Shown: positions 16,902-25,299 of the stretch, piece after piece
How positions within the stretch are numbered: the first letter of the stretch is position 1
Layout of the letters: each line of letters begins with the position of its first letter
The notes under the pieces: generated by a model
Databases searched by the model: none
What the model saw: only the letters and a program-made list of their open reading frames with translations
What the model was told of the DNA's origin: nothing
Made by a program: the position numbers and the translations under genes
Source: Thermodesulfobacterium sp. TA1
GTDB lineage: Bacteria > Desulfobacterota > Thermodesulfobacteria > Thermodesulfobacteriales > Thermodesulfobacteriaceae
Direction of reading: 5' to 3'
Length of the DNA stretch: 64,000 nucleotides
NCBI RefSeq assembly: GCF_008630935.1
Contig: NZ_CP043908.1
Span: 1,765,882 to 1,829,881, forward strand

Positions 16902-17983
16902 AAAATATATATACCCTTCCTATAGAAGACTTAAACTATATTTTAATTAATACTAAAGATTTGTGGGTTAATGCGTATAAAGCTAATTTTTTTATAACCG
17001 GTGGTACAGGTTTTTTTGGAATATGGATGTTAGAGAGTTTTTTATGGATTAATGAAAGATTAAACCTTAATGCCCAGGCAACAATTTTAACAAGAAATTA
17101 CGAAGCTTTTAAGCAAAAACATCCCCATCTAATCAATGCCTTAAGTTTAAAATATGTTACAGGTGATATTAGATCCTTTGTATACCCTAAAGAAAAATTC
17201 GATTTTATTATCCATGGAGCAAGTGCTTCTGCAGAAAGCAAATTTTTATGTGAGGACCCTGAAGAAAGATTGAGTATTATTTTAGATGGTACACGAAATA
17301 TTTTGCGTTTCGCCGCTTATAATAATACAAAAAGTTTTTTATACATAAGTAGCGGTGCTGTTTATGGTAAACAACCACCATCTATATCATCATTAGATGA
17401 ACAATATAATGGATCACCTAATATTAATGAAGCTAACGCAGAAGTAGGTATCGGGAAAAAAGTATCAGAATTTTTATGTACAGTTTATTCTAAAAAACAC
17501 AATATGGATATTAAAATAGCAAGATGTTTTACTTTTATTGGCCCCTATTTGCAATTGAATTTACATTATGCTGTAGGAAATTTTATAAGAGATGCTTTAA
17601 TGGGTGGGCCTATTATTGTTAAAAGCGATGGAAGTGCTGTAAGATCTTACATGTACGCTTCTGAGTTGATCGTTTGGTTATGGACTATTCTTTTTAAAGG
17701 TAAAAACTGTGATCCATATAATGTTGGTTCAGAAGAACCAATAACTATCAAAGACCTCGCTTTTAAAGTAGCTGAGATATATAAAGAATTGACAGGTAAA
17801 TCTGTGGACGTTATAGTTCAAGGGAAGGCTTCACCAGAGAAGCGGGTTGATAGGTATATTCCTTCTACTAAAAAAGCTCAAACAGAACTTGGATTAAAAC
17901 AAACCTTAACTTTAGAAGAGGCTATAAAAAAAACTTTTTTATTTTATCTTTCAGCACAAAAAAATTTTTATACCAATTTATAG
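16889..17983 (+). CDS. NAD-dependent epimerase/dehydratase-family protein lacking the catalytic Tyr
   Basis: This 364-residue extended SDR has the dinucleotide motif ITGGTGFFG (about 36-44), a conserved ISSGAVYG strand, and [10 protein letters not shown] and NVGSEEPIT further on, as in nucleotide-sugar 4,6-dehydratases and 4-reductases. The active site should read YxxxK; here it is V186-GIG-K190, so lysine is present but tyrosine is valine. The valine codon GTA differs from a tyrosine codon at two bases. It may be a reductase/epimerase with another acid, or a non-catalytic partner. Its 3' end overlaps the convergent rfbG gene by 62 bp. It begins inside the end of the radical SAM gene. Confidence 0.8.
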   Translation: MENIKNIYTLPIEDLNYILINTKDLWVNAYKANFFITGGTGFFGIWMLESFLWINERLNLNAQATILTRNYEAFKQKHPHLINALSLKYVTGDIRSFVYPKEKFDFIIHGASASAESKFLCEDPEERLSIILDGTRNILRFAAYNNTKSFLYISSGAVYGKQPPSISSLDEQYNGSPNINEANAEVGIGKKVSEFLCTVYSKKHNMDIKIARCFTFIGPYLQLNLHYAVGNFIRDALMGGPIIVKSDGSAVRSYMYASELIVWLWTILFKGKNCDPYNVGSEEPITIKDLAFKVAEIYKELTGKSVDVIVQGKASPEKRVDRYIPSTKKAQTELGLKQTLTLEEAIKKTFLFYLSAQKNFYTNL

Positions 17984-18923
17984 TTAGATTTAATCCCTCT
18001 TCAAGAGAAAAAAGTGGTTTCCACTTTAAAATTTGTCTTGCTTTTTTTGAGCTTAAATATTGTTCACGTATTTCATTTGAAGCTTCGTTAAGTATTAAAG
18101 GGGTCAAATTAGCTTCCATTAATTTTATAATCAGATTAACCAGTTCAATAACTGTTATTGGTTCTTCATTTGAAAAATTGAAAGCTTCTCCTATTAAATT
18201 TCTATCTTCAGAAAGTTTTTGAGCAAGCAAAAGGTATGCCTCAACAGCATCTTCTACATAGAAATAATCTCTCACATAGTTTCCGTCTGAGCGTATTAAA
18301 GGTTTTTGCCCCCTTAAAATCGAACGGATAGTACCAGGTATAAGCCTATTCCAGTTTAGGTCTCCTCCTCCATATAGATTCCCACACCTCGTTATTACTA
18401 CAGGAAGCCTATAGGTATAGGCATACATTTGGGCGATTAGGTCAGCACAAGATTTACTTACATCATAGGGATGCTTACCTTGCAGAGGATTTTCTTCAGT
18501 ATAAGGTAGGATTTTATGTTCTCCATAGGCTTTGTCTGAGGAGGCAACTATTATTTGTTTTACCGTTGAAGAACGTCTGCAAGCTTCAAGGAGTACCCAA
18601 GTCCCTCTTATGTTAGTATCGAGGGTAGAAACAGGGTTCCTATTGGCAATCCCAACAATCGTCTGAGCGGCAAGATGAAAAACCGTATCAATCTCATATT
18701 CTCCAAGAACTCTTTCAATGAGTTCTTGATCCCTTACATCTCCTCTTACTACCTTTACCTTATCAAGGAACCCTGAAAGGATAAGCTCACTTTGAGGTAC
18801 CCAGTCCCTTATTAAACATATTACATCTGCCTTAACCTCAACAAGCCTTTTAACAAGCCAACTGCCTAGTAAACCTGTAGCTCCAGTTACAAAAACCGGT
18901 CTATCAATCCAGAAATCTACCAT
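17922..18923 (-). CDS. rfbG: CDP-glucose 4,6-dehydratase
   Basis: RfbG (DdhB) converts CDP-glucose to CDP-4-keto-6-deoxyglucose, the substrate of RfbH. The extended SDR motifs are complete: [14 protein letters not shown] near the start (residues 10-23), [14 protein letters not shown], and the catalytic Y153-DVS-K157. I start at the ATG at 18923, which lies within the last codons of rfbF; a TTG at 18953 would only add ten residues. The resulting 333 residues begin [11 protein letters not shown], like family members. It is coupled to rfbF by overlap. Its end overlaps the convergent SDR gene. The order rfbF-rfbG is the classical one, but rfbH is 11 kb away. Confidence 0.93.
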   Translation of the reverse strand: MVDFWIDRPVFVTGATGLLGSWLVKRLVEVKADVICLIRDWVPQSELILSGFLDKVKVVRGDVRDQELIERVLGEYEIDTVFHLAAQTIVGIANRNPVSTLDTNIRGTWVLLEACRRSSTVKQIIVASSDKAYGEHKILPYTEENPLQGKHPYDVSKSCADLIAQMYAYTYRLPVVITRCGNLYGGGDLNWNRLIPGTIRSILRGQKPLIRSDGNYVRDYFYVEDAVEAYLLLAQKLSEDRNLIGEAFNFSNEEPITVIELVNLIIKLMEANLTPLILNEASNEIREQYLSSKKARQILKWKPLFSLEEGLNLTINWYKNFFVLKDKIKKFFL

Positions 18924-19687
18924 ATTTTCCAAGGTGCCTTCCCACTTGCCCAAAGATCTTCTAAGTATCTTTTATCCCTAAGGGTGTCCATAGGATGCCA
19001 AAAACCATAATGTTTAAAAGCAACAAGCTCTCCTTTCTTAGCAAGAATTTTTAAAGGTTCTTGCTCCCAAGAAGTTTGGTCTCCTTTTATTAAATCAATA
19101 ACTTTGGTTGAAAGCACAAAAAATCCTCCGTTAATCCAAGCTCCATCTCCTGGAGGTTTTTCTTGAAAATTAATCACTAAATTATCGTTAATTTCTAAAG
19201 CTCCAAACCTTCCTGGTGGCCTTACCGCAAGTATGGTGGCTAATTTACCATGTTTTTTGTGAAAATTTATTTCTTCGGTTATGTTTACATCAGCAACTCC
19301 ATCTCCATAAGTAAAACAAAAGATTTCTTCTCCTTCAAGATACTTGGCTACTCTTTTAAGCCTTCCCCCGGTTTCTGTATGTTCTCCAGTATCAACTATA
19401 GTTACTCTCCAGGGTTCGGCTTCAGAACAATGTACAATCATTTGATAATTTTTAATGTCAAAGGTTACATCTGACATATGTAGAAAGTAATTAGCAAAGT
19501 ATTCTTTAATTTTGTATCCTTTATACCCTGTACAGATGATAAAATCATTTATTCCATGAGCAGAATAAATTTTCATGATATGCCACAGTATAGGTTTACC
19601 ACCGATTTCTATCATTGGCTTAGGTTTAATATTAGTTTCCTCAGCAAGTCTTGTTCCTAAACCCCCTGCAAGGATTACAGCCTTCAT
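18917..19687 (-). CDS. rfbF: Glucose-1-phosphate cytidylyltransferase
   Basis: RfbF (DdhA) makes CDP-glucose from CTP and glucose-1-phosphate. The 256-residue length and motifs are those of the family: [56 protein letters not shown] and [12 protein letters not shown]. Compared with the second copy (9451-10161) it retains the full sugar-binding segment and is the likely true CDP-glucose enzyme. The stop overlaps the start of rfbG. Confidence 0.95.
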   Translation of the reverse strand: MKAVILAGGLGTRLAEETNIKPKPMIEIGGKPILWHIMKIYSAHGINDFIICTGYKGYKIKEYFANYFLHMSDVTFDIKNYQMIVHCSEAEPWRVTIVDTGEHTETGGRLKRVAKYLEGEEIFCFTYGDGVADVNITEEINFHKKHGKLATILAVRPPGRFGALEINDNLVINFQEKPPGDGAWINGGFFVLSTKVIDLIKGDQTSWEQEPLKILAKKGELVAFKHYGFWHPMDTLRDKRYLEDLWASGKAPWKIW

Positions 19688-19785
19688 GGTTTATCATCCT
19701 CCCACAATGTTTATGTTAGGTATTTTTATATATTTTGGTTTAAAGTTCATTTGTTTTAACCCTTTGAGTTACTTGGGAGGATAGT

Positions 19786-19965
19786 ATGCGAGACAAAAAT
19801 CGTAAAAAAGCTCTTTCTTTAATCTTGCTTTTTATAAGTTTTTTATTCAAGATATCTCTCATGCTTAACTCCTATTTTATAACAGTTGACTCTTTATCCG
19901 TGCTCTTTCCACCAGCCACCATTTTCAAACATTGGATTATTAAGGGTTATATAAAGTTTTTGTAA
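19786..19965 (+). CDS. Small hydrophobic protein or truncated membrane-protein start
   Basis: An ATG with a strong GGGAGG 6 nt upstream opens a 59-residue frame. It begins MRDKNRKKALSLILLFISFLF, a basic start followed by one transmembrane helix, and ends IIKGYIKFL. Its last 72 bp are antisense to the end of the glycosyltransferase at 19894-20952. Either it is a small membrane protein, or the 5' end of an integral membrane gene (for example a polysaccharide transport or ligase gene) cut off when the duplicated glycosyltransferases arrived. No family recognised. Confidence 0.4.
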   Translation: MRDKNRKKALSLILLFISFLFKISLMLNSYFITVDSLSVLFPPATIFKHWIIKGYIKFL

Positions 19966-20952
19966 ATTTTTATAAACTTTTTCATACTGAGAAAGTAAAA
20001 ATTTTCTTTGTTCACATAATTTTCTTGCTTCGTTAACTCTTTTTTTTATGTAGTTTGCCATATTTTCATCTTTTAGCATATCCGCTATATCTAAAGTTAG
20101 TTTCCATCCTTTTTCTGGATAGGGGTTATCTGTTAAATGGGTGAAAATCATAACGATAATAAATCTATCCCAGAGATAAAAATCAAGATATTTAAAAAAA
20201 AGAGAGGGCAATTTTTCTTTGAAAATACCGGCCTGAAAAAGGAGTTTTAATCCTTCAACAGTAAGAAAATATCTCCAGCCAATGTTTTCTTTTTCCCATC
20301 TTTTTACATCTTCCAAAGTTTGAGGTTCTATGGGTTGACATATTGGGAAGTCTAATACAACCGCAGGCGAATTGGAGGCTACATGTAAGATACCTAAGAC
20401 ATGAGTATAAGCACTTTCTTTGTATTTAGGGTATTGAGGTAAAGACATGTATTGGATAAGGATATCTTTTTTAATGATTATCGAGGTTGCCCATCCAATA
20501 AATTGATTAAACCCCATTTTATTAGCGAATTCAAGTACAGAGCCTTCATATATTTTATAGCTATGAGGGGTTAAAAACCCGTTACCGGCATGGATAAGGT
20601 GAGCGTTTTTAGTGTTTAAGATATGCCAGACAGCCTTTAGGCCATCTTTAAGTAGGATATCGTCATCACCGAAAATCCAGAGATATTCTCCTTGAGCTAA
20701 GCGATAAGCAATTTCTCCGCTATCGGCGGTATCTACATGTTTATTTAGTCTGGTATATTCGAGGAAGGGAAATTTTTTTTTAAGCTTTGATAGTACCTTA
20801 GGGGTATCGTCTGTTGATGCGTTGTCGGAGACGAAGATACCGATGTTGTTTTGTTCGCCAAGCTCAAGGATTTGATTAGCTATAGAGAGTATACATTTTT
20901 CAAGTTTTTTAGCTCTATTCCAGGTAGGAATAGCAAAACAAAGTTTTTTCAT
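19894..20952 (-). CDS. Family 2 glycosyltransferase, copy A of a tandem pair
   Basis: The GT-A fold signature is clear: FAIPTWNRAKKLEKCI at the start, FVSDNASTDDTPKVL (nucleotide binding) and the metal-binding acidic motif IFGDDDIL (D96-D98). The start at 20952 has GGGGA upstream and overlaps the stop of copy B in ATGA. The 352-residue protein is virtually identical to copy B for about the first 217 residues, then diverges completely, so the C-terminal (acceptor) parts differ. The pair probably adds different or successive sugars from the same donor in polysaccharide synthesis. Confidence 0.88.
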   Translation of the reverse strand: MKKLCFAIPTWNRAKKLEKCILSIANQILELGEQNNIGIFVSDNASTDDTPKVLSKLKKKFPFLEYTRLNKHVDTADSGEIAYRLAQGEYLWIFGDDDILLKDGLKAVWHILNTKNAHLIHAGNGFLTPHSYKIYEGSVLEFANKMGFNQFIGWATSIIIKKDILIQYMSLPQYPKYKESAYTHVLGILHVASNSPAVVLDFPICQPIEPQTLEDVKRWEKENIGWRYFLTVEGLKLLFQAGIFKEKLPSLFFKYLDFYLWDRFIIVMIFTHLTDNPYPEKGWKLTLDIADMLKDENMANYIKKRVNEARKLCEQRKFLLSQYEKVYKNLQKLYITLNNPMFENGGWWKEHG

Positions 20953-20964
20953 GTTTGTTCCCCT
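20295..20964. repeat. 670-bp direct repeat, unit 1 (partner 21365-22034)
   Basis: By eye this segment matches 21365-22034 with a single difference (CTTCCAAAG versus CTTCCGAAG). It covers the ribosome site and first 60% of the two glycosyltransferase genes and stops sharply at both ends. Near-identity with a diverged remainder indicates recent gene conversion or duplication. Confidence 0.95.
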
Positions 20965-22022
20965 TGTTGAGCTTCTTTCCACCATCCTCCCCACTCAAAT
21001 ATTTTTCTGCTATGTTCTTTTAACATTTCGTTTAAAGTGTTTTGAATTTCTTTAATCTGCATGTTGATCTTTTTTAAGGTTTCACATTGTTCCCTTGATT
21101 CCATAACACGATTTTTAATAATTTCTGCCATTTCTTCGTTATCTATCATATCGGATATTGATAAAATCAAATCCCACCCCTCGTCTGGAAAGGGACAACC
21201 TGTTAAATGGCTGTTAATCATATAAAATATACATCTATCCCAAAAATAAAACCTATCGTATTTAAAAAACATAGGGTTAACTTTTTCCTTTAAAATGCCA
21301 AGGTCAAAAAGAATTTTAAATCCCTTAATAGTAAGTATAGTTCTCCAAAATATATTATTTAAAGCCCATCTTTTTACATCTTCCGAAGTTTGAGGTTCTA
21401 TGGGTTGACATATTGGGAAGTCTAATACAACCGCAGGCGAATTGGAGGCTACATGTAAGATACCTAAGACATGAGTATAAGCACTTTCTTTGTATTTAGG
21501 GTATTGAGGTAAAGACATGTATTGGATAAGGATATCTTTTTTAATGATTATCGAGGTTGCCCATCCAATAAATTGATTAAACCCCATTTTATTAGCGAAT
21601 TCAAGTACAGAGCCTTCATATATTTTATAGCTATGAGGGGTTAAAAACCCGTTACCGGCATGGATAAGGTGAGCGTTTTTAGTGTTTAAGATATGCCAGA
21701 CAGCCTTTAGGCCATCTTTAAGTAGGATATCGTCATCACCGAAAATCCAGAGATATTCTCCTTGAGCTAAGCGATAAGCAATTTCTCCGCTATCGGCGGT
21801 ATCTACATGTTTATTTAGTCTGGTATATTCGAGGAAGGGAAATTTTTTTTTAAGCTTTGATAGTACCTTAGGGGTATCGTCTGTTGATGCGTTGTCGGAG
21901 ACGAAGATACCGATGTTGTTTTGTTCGCCAAGCTCAAGGATTTGATTAGCTATAGAGAGTATACATTTTTCAAGTTTTTTAGCTCTATTCCAGGTAGGAA
22001 TAGCAAAACAAAGTTTTTTCAT
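20949..22022 (-). CDS. Family 2 glycosyltransferase, copy B of a tandem pair
   Basis: A 357-residue GT2 enzyme with the same PTWNRAKK, SDNASTDD and FGDDDIL motifs as copy A and an identical ribosome site (GGGGAACAAACATG). After residue 217 the sequence differs from copy A while keeping a similar pattern (FKxLFDLGILKEK, FYFWDRCI, MINSHLTGCPFPDEGW), showing that the tails are distantly homologous. Only L/S at about residue 213 differs before that. It is the first gene of the pair and couples to copy A by a 4-bp overlap. Confidence 0.88.
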   Translation of the reverse strand: MKKLCFAIPTWNRAKKLEKCILSIANQILELGEQNNIGIFVSDNASTDDTPKVLSKLKKKFPFLEYTRLNKHVDTADSGEIAYRLAQGEYLWIFGDDDILLKDGLKAVWHILNTKNAHLIHAGNGFLTPHSYKIYEGSVLEFANKMGFNQFIGWATSIIIKKDILIQYMSLPQYPKYKESAYTHVLGILHVASNSPAVVLDFPICQPIEPQTSEDVKRWALNNIFWRTILTIKGFKILFDLGILKEKVNPMFFKYDRFYFWDRCIFYMINSHLTGCPFPDEGWDLILSISDMIDNEEMAEIIKNRVMESREQCETLKKINMQIKEIQNTLNEMLKEHSRKIFEWGGWWKEAQQGEQT

Positions 22023-22034
22023 GTTTGTTCCCCT
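21365..22034. repeat. 670-bp direct repeat, unit 2 (partner 20295-20964)
   Basis: Partner of the repeat at 20295-20964, offset 1070 bp. It extends from the shared CCCATC through the start codon and ribosome site of copy B to the shared CCCCT upstream of it. Confidence 0.95.
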
Positions 22035-22082
22035 ATAATTATTTTTTCGGAAGTTTTATAAGAGACTTTAAAAGATTTAAAG

Positions 22083-22123
22083 ATTTAAAAAAACCTAAAA
22101 GTAGAACTTTAATCTTTAGGTTT
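22083..22123 (-). terminator. Terminator after the SPASM radical SAM gene
   Basis: AAACCTAAA (22091-22099) and TTTAGGTTT (22115-22123) form a 9-bp stem with a 15-nt loop. Read on the minus strand it is followed by a run of T. It lies about 130 bp after the stop of the radical SAM gene at 22255 and before the glycosyltransferases. Low GC makes the stem weak. Confidence 0.45.
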
Positions 22124-22254
22124 ATATCAAAATTTTTTAATTTTAACATGAATTCTAATAAATTTCCTAAATTTGAAACCTTAGGAATTAAATTATAATA
22201 TAAAGCCTAAATAAAATCAAGAAATGGGAAGCAGTTTAGTTAAGAATCATATAT

Positions 22255-23448
22255 TTAGGGAATTACATCGGTTAGAAGATTAAGGTAACCATAGGGATAG
22301 TACAGACTTTCTTCTGATAGTTGAGAAGCTTTAAGAGCTCTTTTTACCTCCGGTAAAAAACTCTTTGCTAAATCAACGAGGTCTTTTATTAGGATACAAT
22401 ATTGTTTAGCCCTTTCAGGGGAGGTTTTAATAAGCACAGGGCACCTTCCTCCGCAGAAAAACTCTGCTTCACAAAGGTTACAACCTAACCACTCTTTATA
22501 GGAAACCAAGGATAAAAGCTCTTTTTGGATTTTAGAAAAATCTAATGTTTCAACCTCATTTTTTCGAAAATCAGCTAAAACCAGATTTTCTCCCATGTCT
22601 ACACATGGAATAACCTTGCCTGAAAGCACATCAAAGCTTCTTAGTTTTTCTACTCCACATCCTGTTTGCCCACGCTTGATCCCTTTTAATAAAAAGAACA
22701 TAAGCTCAGCCAGTGGAAGCACAGGTAAAACCGTCCCTTTAGATAAATCAACTACAAACCTATCTAAAAGATAGGTAAGGTCTTTTAAATAATTTTCTCT
22801 AAAAGATATAAAATCTTTTATAGGATAGTCCCTTTCTATAAGATGCCAGAAGAAAAAGTCAACAACCCCTCTTTGATAAAGTTTTAAAAATTCTTCTAAA
22901 CAGTCTTGAAAACTCATCTCTTCCCGCAAGGTAGACCACATCAGCACTTTGGTATCGCTTTGAGATTTGAAAAATTCTAAGTTGTTTTCAATCTGAAGTA
23001 AAGAAGTACCCTTTCGGACCCTTTCATGCTGGTCCTTTGTCCCATCGATAGAAACCATTAGTAAATCAAGACGTTTGAAAAATTCGGGGTCATCTTTTAC
23101 CACCCTTTTTAAAAGGGTTCCGTTGGTATAAAGTACAAACTTAAGGTGTTTATAAGGATGAAGGGCCCTGAGTTTATAGAAAATCTCCCTCACTTTTTCA
23201 AAGACAAGAAGAGGCTCCCCTCCATAAAAGGCTATAAAAACAGGATTACCGTTAGTTTTATGTAAAAGCCAATCTACTGCTTGAAAAGTCTTTTCTGGAG
23301 CTTCTTCCCAAGAAGAAGCAAAAGAGTTCCTTTCCCCGTAAATCAAACCGTTTAAACAACCTTCACAACTTGCGTTACATTTTCCAGTAACCGTAATGTG
23401 ATAAATTATAGGAAAAGAATCTTTAAGAAATTCTTCTAATGTTATCAT
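22255..23448 (-). CDS. Radical SAM/SPASM protein, peptide-maturase-like
   Basis: The N-terminal cluster motif is CNASCEGC (C24, C28, C31), followed by FYGGEPLLVF. The C-terminal part is cysteine-rich: GCGVEKL, VIPCVDMG, and CNLCEAEFFCGGRCPV, which is the SPASM pattern that binds two auxiliary Fe-S clusters. This layout is shared by anaerobic sulfatase maturases and by enzymes that crosslink ribosomal peptides. No sulfatase or obvious precursor gene adjoins; the only short frame with a ribosome site nearby is a 26-codon one at 23556-23636 on the other strand. It is a monocistronic gene by layout. Confidence 0.85.
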   Translation of the reverse strand: MITLEEFLKDSFPIIYHITVTGKCNASCEGCLNGLIYGERNSFASSWEEAPEKTFQAVDWLLHKTNGNPVFIAFYGGEPLLVFEKVREIFYKLRALHPYKHLKFVLYTNGTLLKRVVKDDPEFFKRLDLLMVSIDGTKDQHERVRKGTSLLQIENNLEFFKSQSDTKVLMWSTLREEMSFQDCLEEFLKLYQRGVVDFFFWHLIERDYPIKDFISFRENYLKDLTYLLDRFVVDLSKGTVLPVLPLAELMFFLLKGIKRGQTGCGVEKLRSFDVLSGKVIPCVDMGENLVLADFRKNEVETLDFSKIQKELLSLVSYKEWLGCNLCEAEFFCGGRCPVLIKTSPERAKQYCILIKDLVDLAKSFLPEVKRALKASQLSEESLYYPYGYLNLLTDVIP

Positions 23449-23555
23449 GTTGGATCTTAAATAACATTTTTTATAAAATAAAATAATTCTATTTCACAAA
23501 AAGTCAAGTTTTTACTTTTAAAGCTTACTTTTCAGTTTTTTTACCTGAGAAGGTG

Positions 23556-23636
23556 ATGGAAAGTGTAGACCATTTGGAATTGTATTTTAGAGAGAAGGAG
23601 ATAATATTTTTAGAGTGTTTAATTTTTGGTTTTTGA
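23556..23636 (+). CDS. Very short open frame with ribosome site
   Basis: ATG at 23556 follows AAGGTG and opens 26 codons (MESVDHLELYFREKEIIF then LECLIFGF). It contains one cysteine. It lies between the divergent radical SAM gene and the TolB-like gene, and its stop overlaps the -35 box of the latter's promoter. It may be chance; it is listed because precursor peptides near SPASM enzymes are this small. Confidence 0.2.
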   Translation: MESVDHLELYFREKEIIFLECLIFGF

Positions 23637-23660
23637 CAAAACTTAAAAATAGGTTAACCT
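23633..23660 (+). promoter_or_regulatory. Promoter of the TolB-like exported protein
   Basis: TTGACA (23633-23638) and TAACCT (23655-23660) are separated by 16 bp, the same geometry as other promoters here. Start codon 43 bp downstream. Confidence 0.5.
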
Positions 23661-23702
23661 TTTAAGTAAAGGTTTACAACTTCTGAGTAAGGTGAGGTGG
23701 TT

Positions 23703-24917
23703 ATGAAAAAAATGCTTAGGCTTTTGATAAACCTTTACTTGATTTTAAGTTTTTTGTGGATAGGGGCTTCTTTGGTGATGGCTGAAGAAAACATTAAGGA
23801 TAACGGCACTGTAAAGAAGGTCCTTATTCTTCCTTTTGAAGTTTATGCAGATAAAGATTTATCTTATCTAAAAGAGGCTATTCCTGAGATGTTGGTTAGT
23901 AGGTTGTTTACCCCTAATAAGATCGAGGTAGTGGATTATGAATTGGTAAAAATGGAACTAACAGGACTTCCTAAGATCAATAAAGAAATCGCTCGGTCTC
24001 TTGGGCAGAAATTTAACGCAGATTATGTGGTTTGGGGAAGTGTTACAGTTTTAGGAGAATCGGTTAGTATAGACGCTCAGATGATGAGTTTAACCTCCCC
24101 CAAAAAGCCGGTTCAATTTTTCCAAGAGTTAAAAGGGGTTTCAGAGATTATCCCTCAGCTTACTCGTTTTGCTTTTAAATCTAAGGTTTACGTAGAGGGC
24201 ACAGAAGAAGATTTTTATCGTGCTGAACCGATGTATGCTATGTCATCCTATGGTATAAGTAAAGAACATCCTGAAAGAGGTTATTATTATTACTATCCTT
24301 ATCTTTTTCCTCCAAGGACAGGAGAATCTAAGCCTAAGGTAACCAGGGCTAAGGGTTTTACTGACGTAGATGTCGAGGAATCCTTATCAAAAGGGTTGGT
24401 AATAGATGTAACCAAAGGTACTGTTGGCTGGGCTGAAGATGAAGAAACTAAGCGTAAACCTTCTTCGTCAAACCAGACCAACGCAACCTCCGGTTATCCA
24501 GCTCCTTATCCAGGTTATTATCCCGGGACTCCTTATTATCCTTACTCTCCTCCTCCATATTACTACTACCAGGAAGAAGACGAAGGCATACTTTCTAAAT
24601 TTCTTTCTCAGTTTCCTTTCATAAAAGAAAGAAAAGAAAAGACCCCACAGTTTTATCAGACTCAGGTAATCCAGATGCCTCAGCTCCCACCACAGCCTTA
24701 CACCCCTACCCCATCACCAACTCCATCTACTCCACCAACTCCTTCTCAAAATCTACCTTTACCAACCTATCAATCTCAACCATCCCCTGCTAATCAAGGA
24801 TACAGTCCCCAGCCTCAAGCTTTGCCTTCTCAAGGAAAGATGCCAGAACAGCCTCTTAAACAAATTCCTAATTCTCAAAACAGAACCGATAAAAACAATC
24901 CTTGGAGTTGGGACTGA
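23703..24917 (+). CDS. Exported TolB-N/FlgO-like protein with Pro/Tyr-rich tail
   Basis: I take the ATG at 23703, with GGTGAGG 5 nt upstream, rather than the GTG at 23697. A signal peptide (LLINLYLILSFLWIGASLVM) ends at about residue 28. Residues 35-170 (VLILPFEVYADKDLSYLKEA, MLVSRLF, ADYVVWGSVTVLGESVSIDA) resemble the N-terminal domain shared by TolB, FlgO and related periplasmic proteins that assess outer-membrane structures. The remaining half is low-complexity: YYYYYPYLFPP, repeated PYPGYYPG-like and PTPSPTPSTPPTP stretches, ending WSWD. It is likely periplasmic or outer-membrane associated. Function unknown. Confidence 0.7.
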   Translation: MKKMLRLLINLYLILSFLWIGASLVMAEENIKDNGTVKKVLILPFEVYADKDLSYLKEAIPEMLVSRLFTPNKIEVVDYELVKMELTGLPKINKEIARSLGQKFNADYVVWGSVTVLGESVSIDAQMMSLTSPKKPVQFFQELKGVSEIIPQLTRFAFKSKVYVEGTEEDFYRAEPMYAMSSYGISKEHPERGYYYYYPYLFPPRTGESKPKVTRAKGFTDVDVEESLSKGLVIDVTKGTVGWAEDEETKRKPSSSNQTNATSGYPAPYPGYYPGTPYYPYSPPPYYYYQEEDEGILSKFLSQFPFIKERKEKTPQFYQTQVIQMPQLPPQPYTPTPSPTPSTPPTPSQNLPLPTYQSQPSPANQGYSPQPQALPSQGKMPEQPLKQIPNSQNRTDKNNPWSWD

Positions 24918-24923
24918 GGTGTG

Positions 24924-25277
24924 CTAACAAGTAAGGTGAAAGGCCCCTGCTAATTCAACCCCTTGAGAATAAAGCTCGTTAAATCTGTTTGTGGCCTTTT
25001 GAGTATCAAAGGATTCAACAATAATGCCTAATTCTTTGGCTTTACGTTCAACCTCTGGGTCAACTTGCATCAGTCCTTTTGCACCTGTCCCTATTATCAA
25101 AAATTTGATTTTTTCGTTCCACACCTCTTCTAAATCTTCGACCTGAAGCCTATGTCCTTCTTTTCTCCACCAAGAACTAAAGATTTTTTCTCCATCTTTG
25201 GTTTTGATGATAATAAGGTCTTTATTATAGTTTTGTCCTTTGAAAGTAAGACTACCAAAGCTATAATGTTCGATCAT
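24924..25277 (-). CDS. Mth938-like (DUF498) domain protein
   Basis: The 117-residue protein follows the Mth938/NDUFAF3 fold: IEHYSFGSLTFKGQNYNKDLIII, then WWRKEGH and FLIIGTGAKGLMQV. Members are widespread and mostly uncharacterised; the mitochondrial homologue assists complex I assembly. It is last in a likely rpmE-prfA-DUF498 operon, 22 bp after prfA. No catalytic residues are known. Confidence 0.85.
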   Translation of the reverse strand: MIEHYSFGSLTFKGQNYNKDLIIIKTKDGEKIFSSWWRKEGHRLQVEDLEEVWNEKIKFLIIGTGAKGLMQVDPEVERKAKELGIIVESFDTQKATNRFNELYSQGVELAGAFHLTC

Positions 25278-25299
25278 TTTCTCATCCCTTTTCGAGGGA

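Noticed and set aside
20952..20994. Upstream extension of glycosyltransferase copy A (MGRMVERSSTRGTN)
   Set aside because: It lies inside the end of copy B; the inner ATG has the ribosome site shared with copy B.
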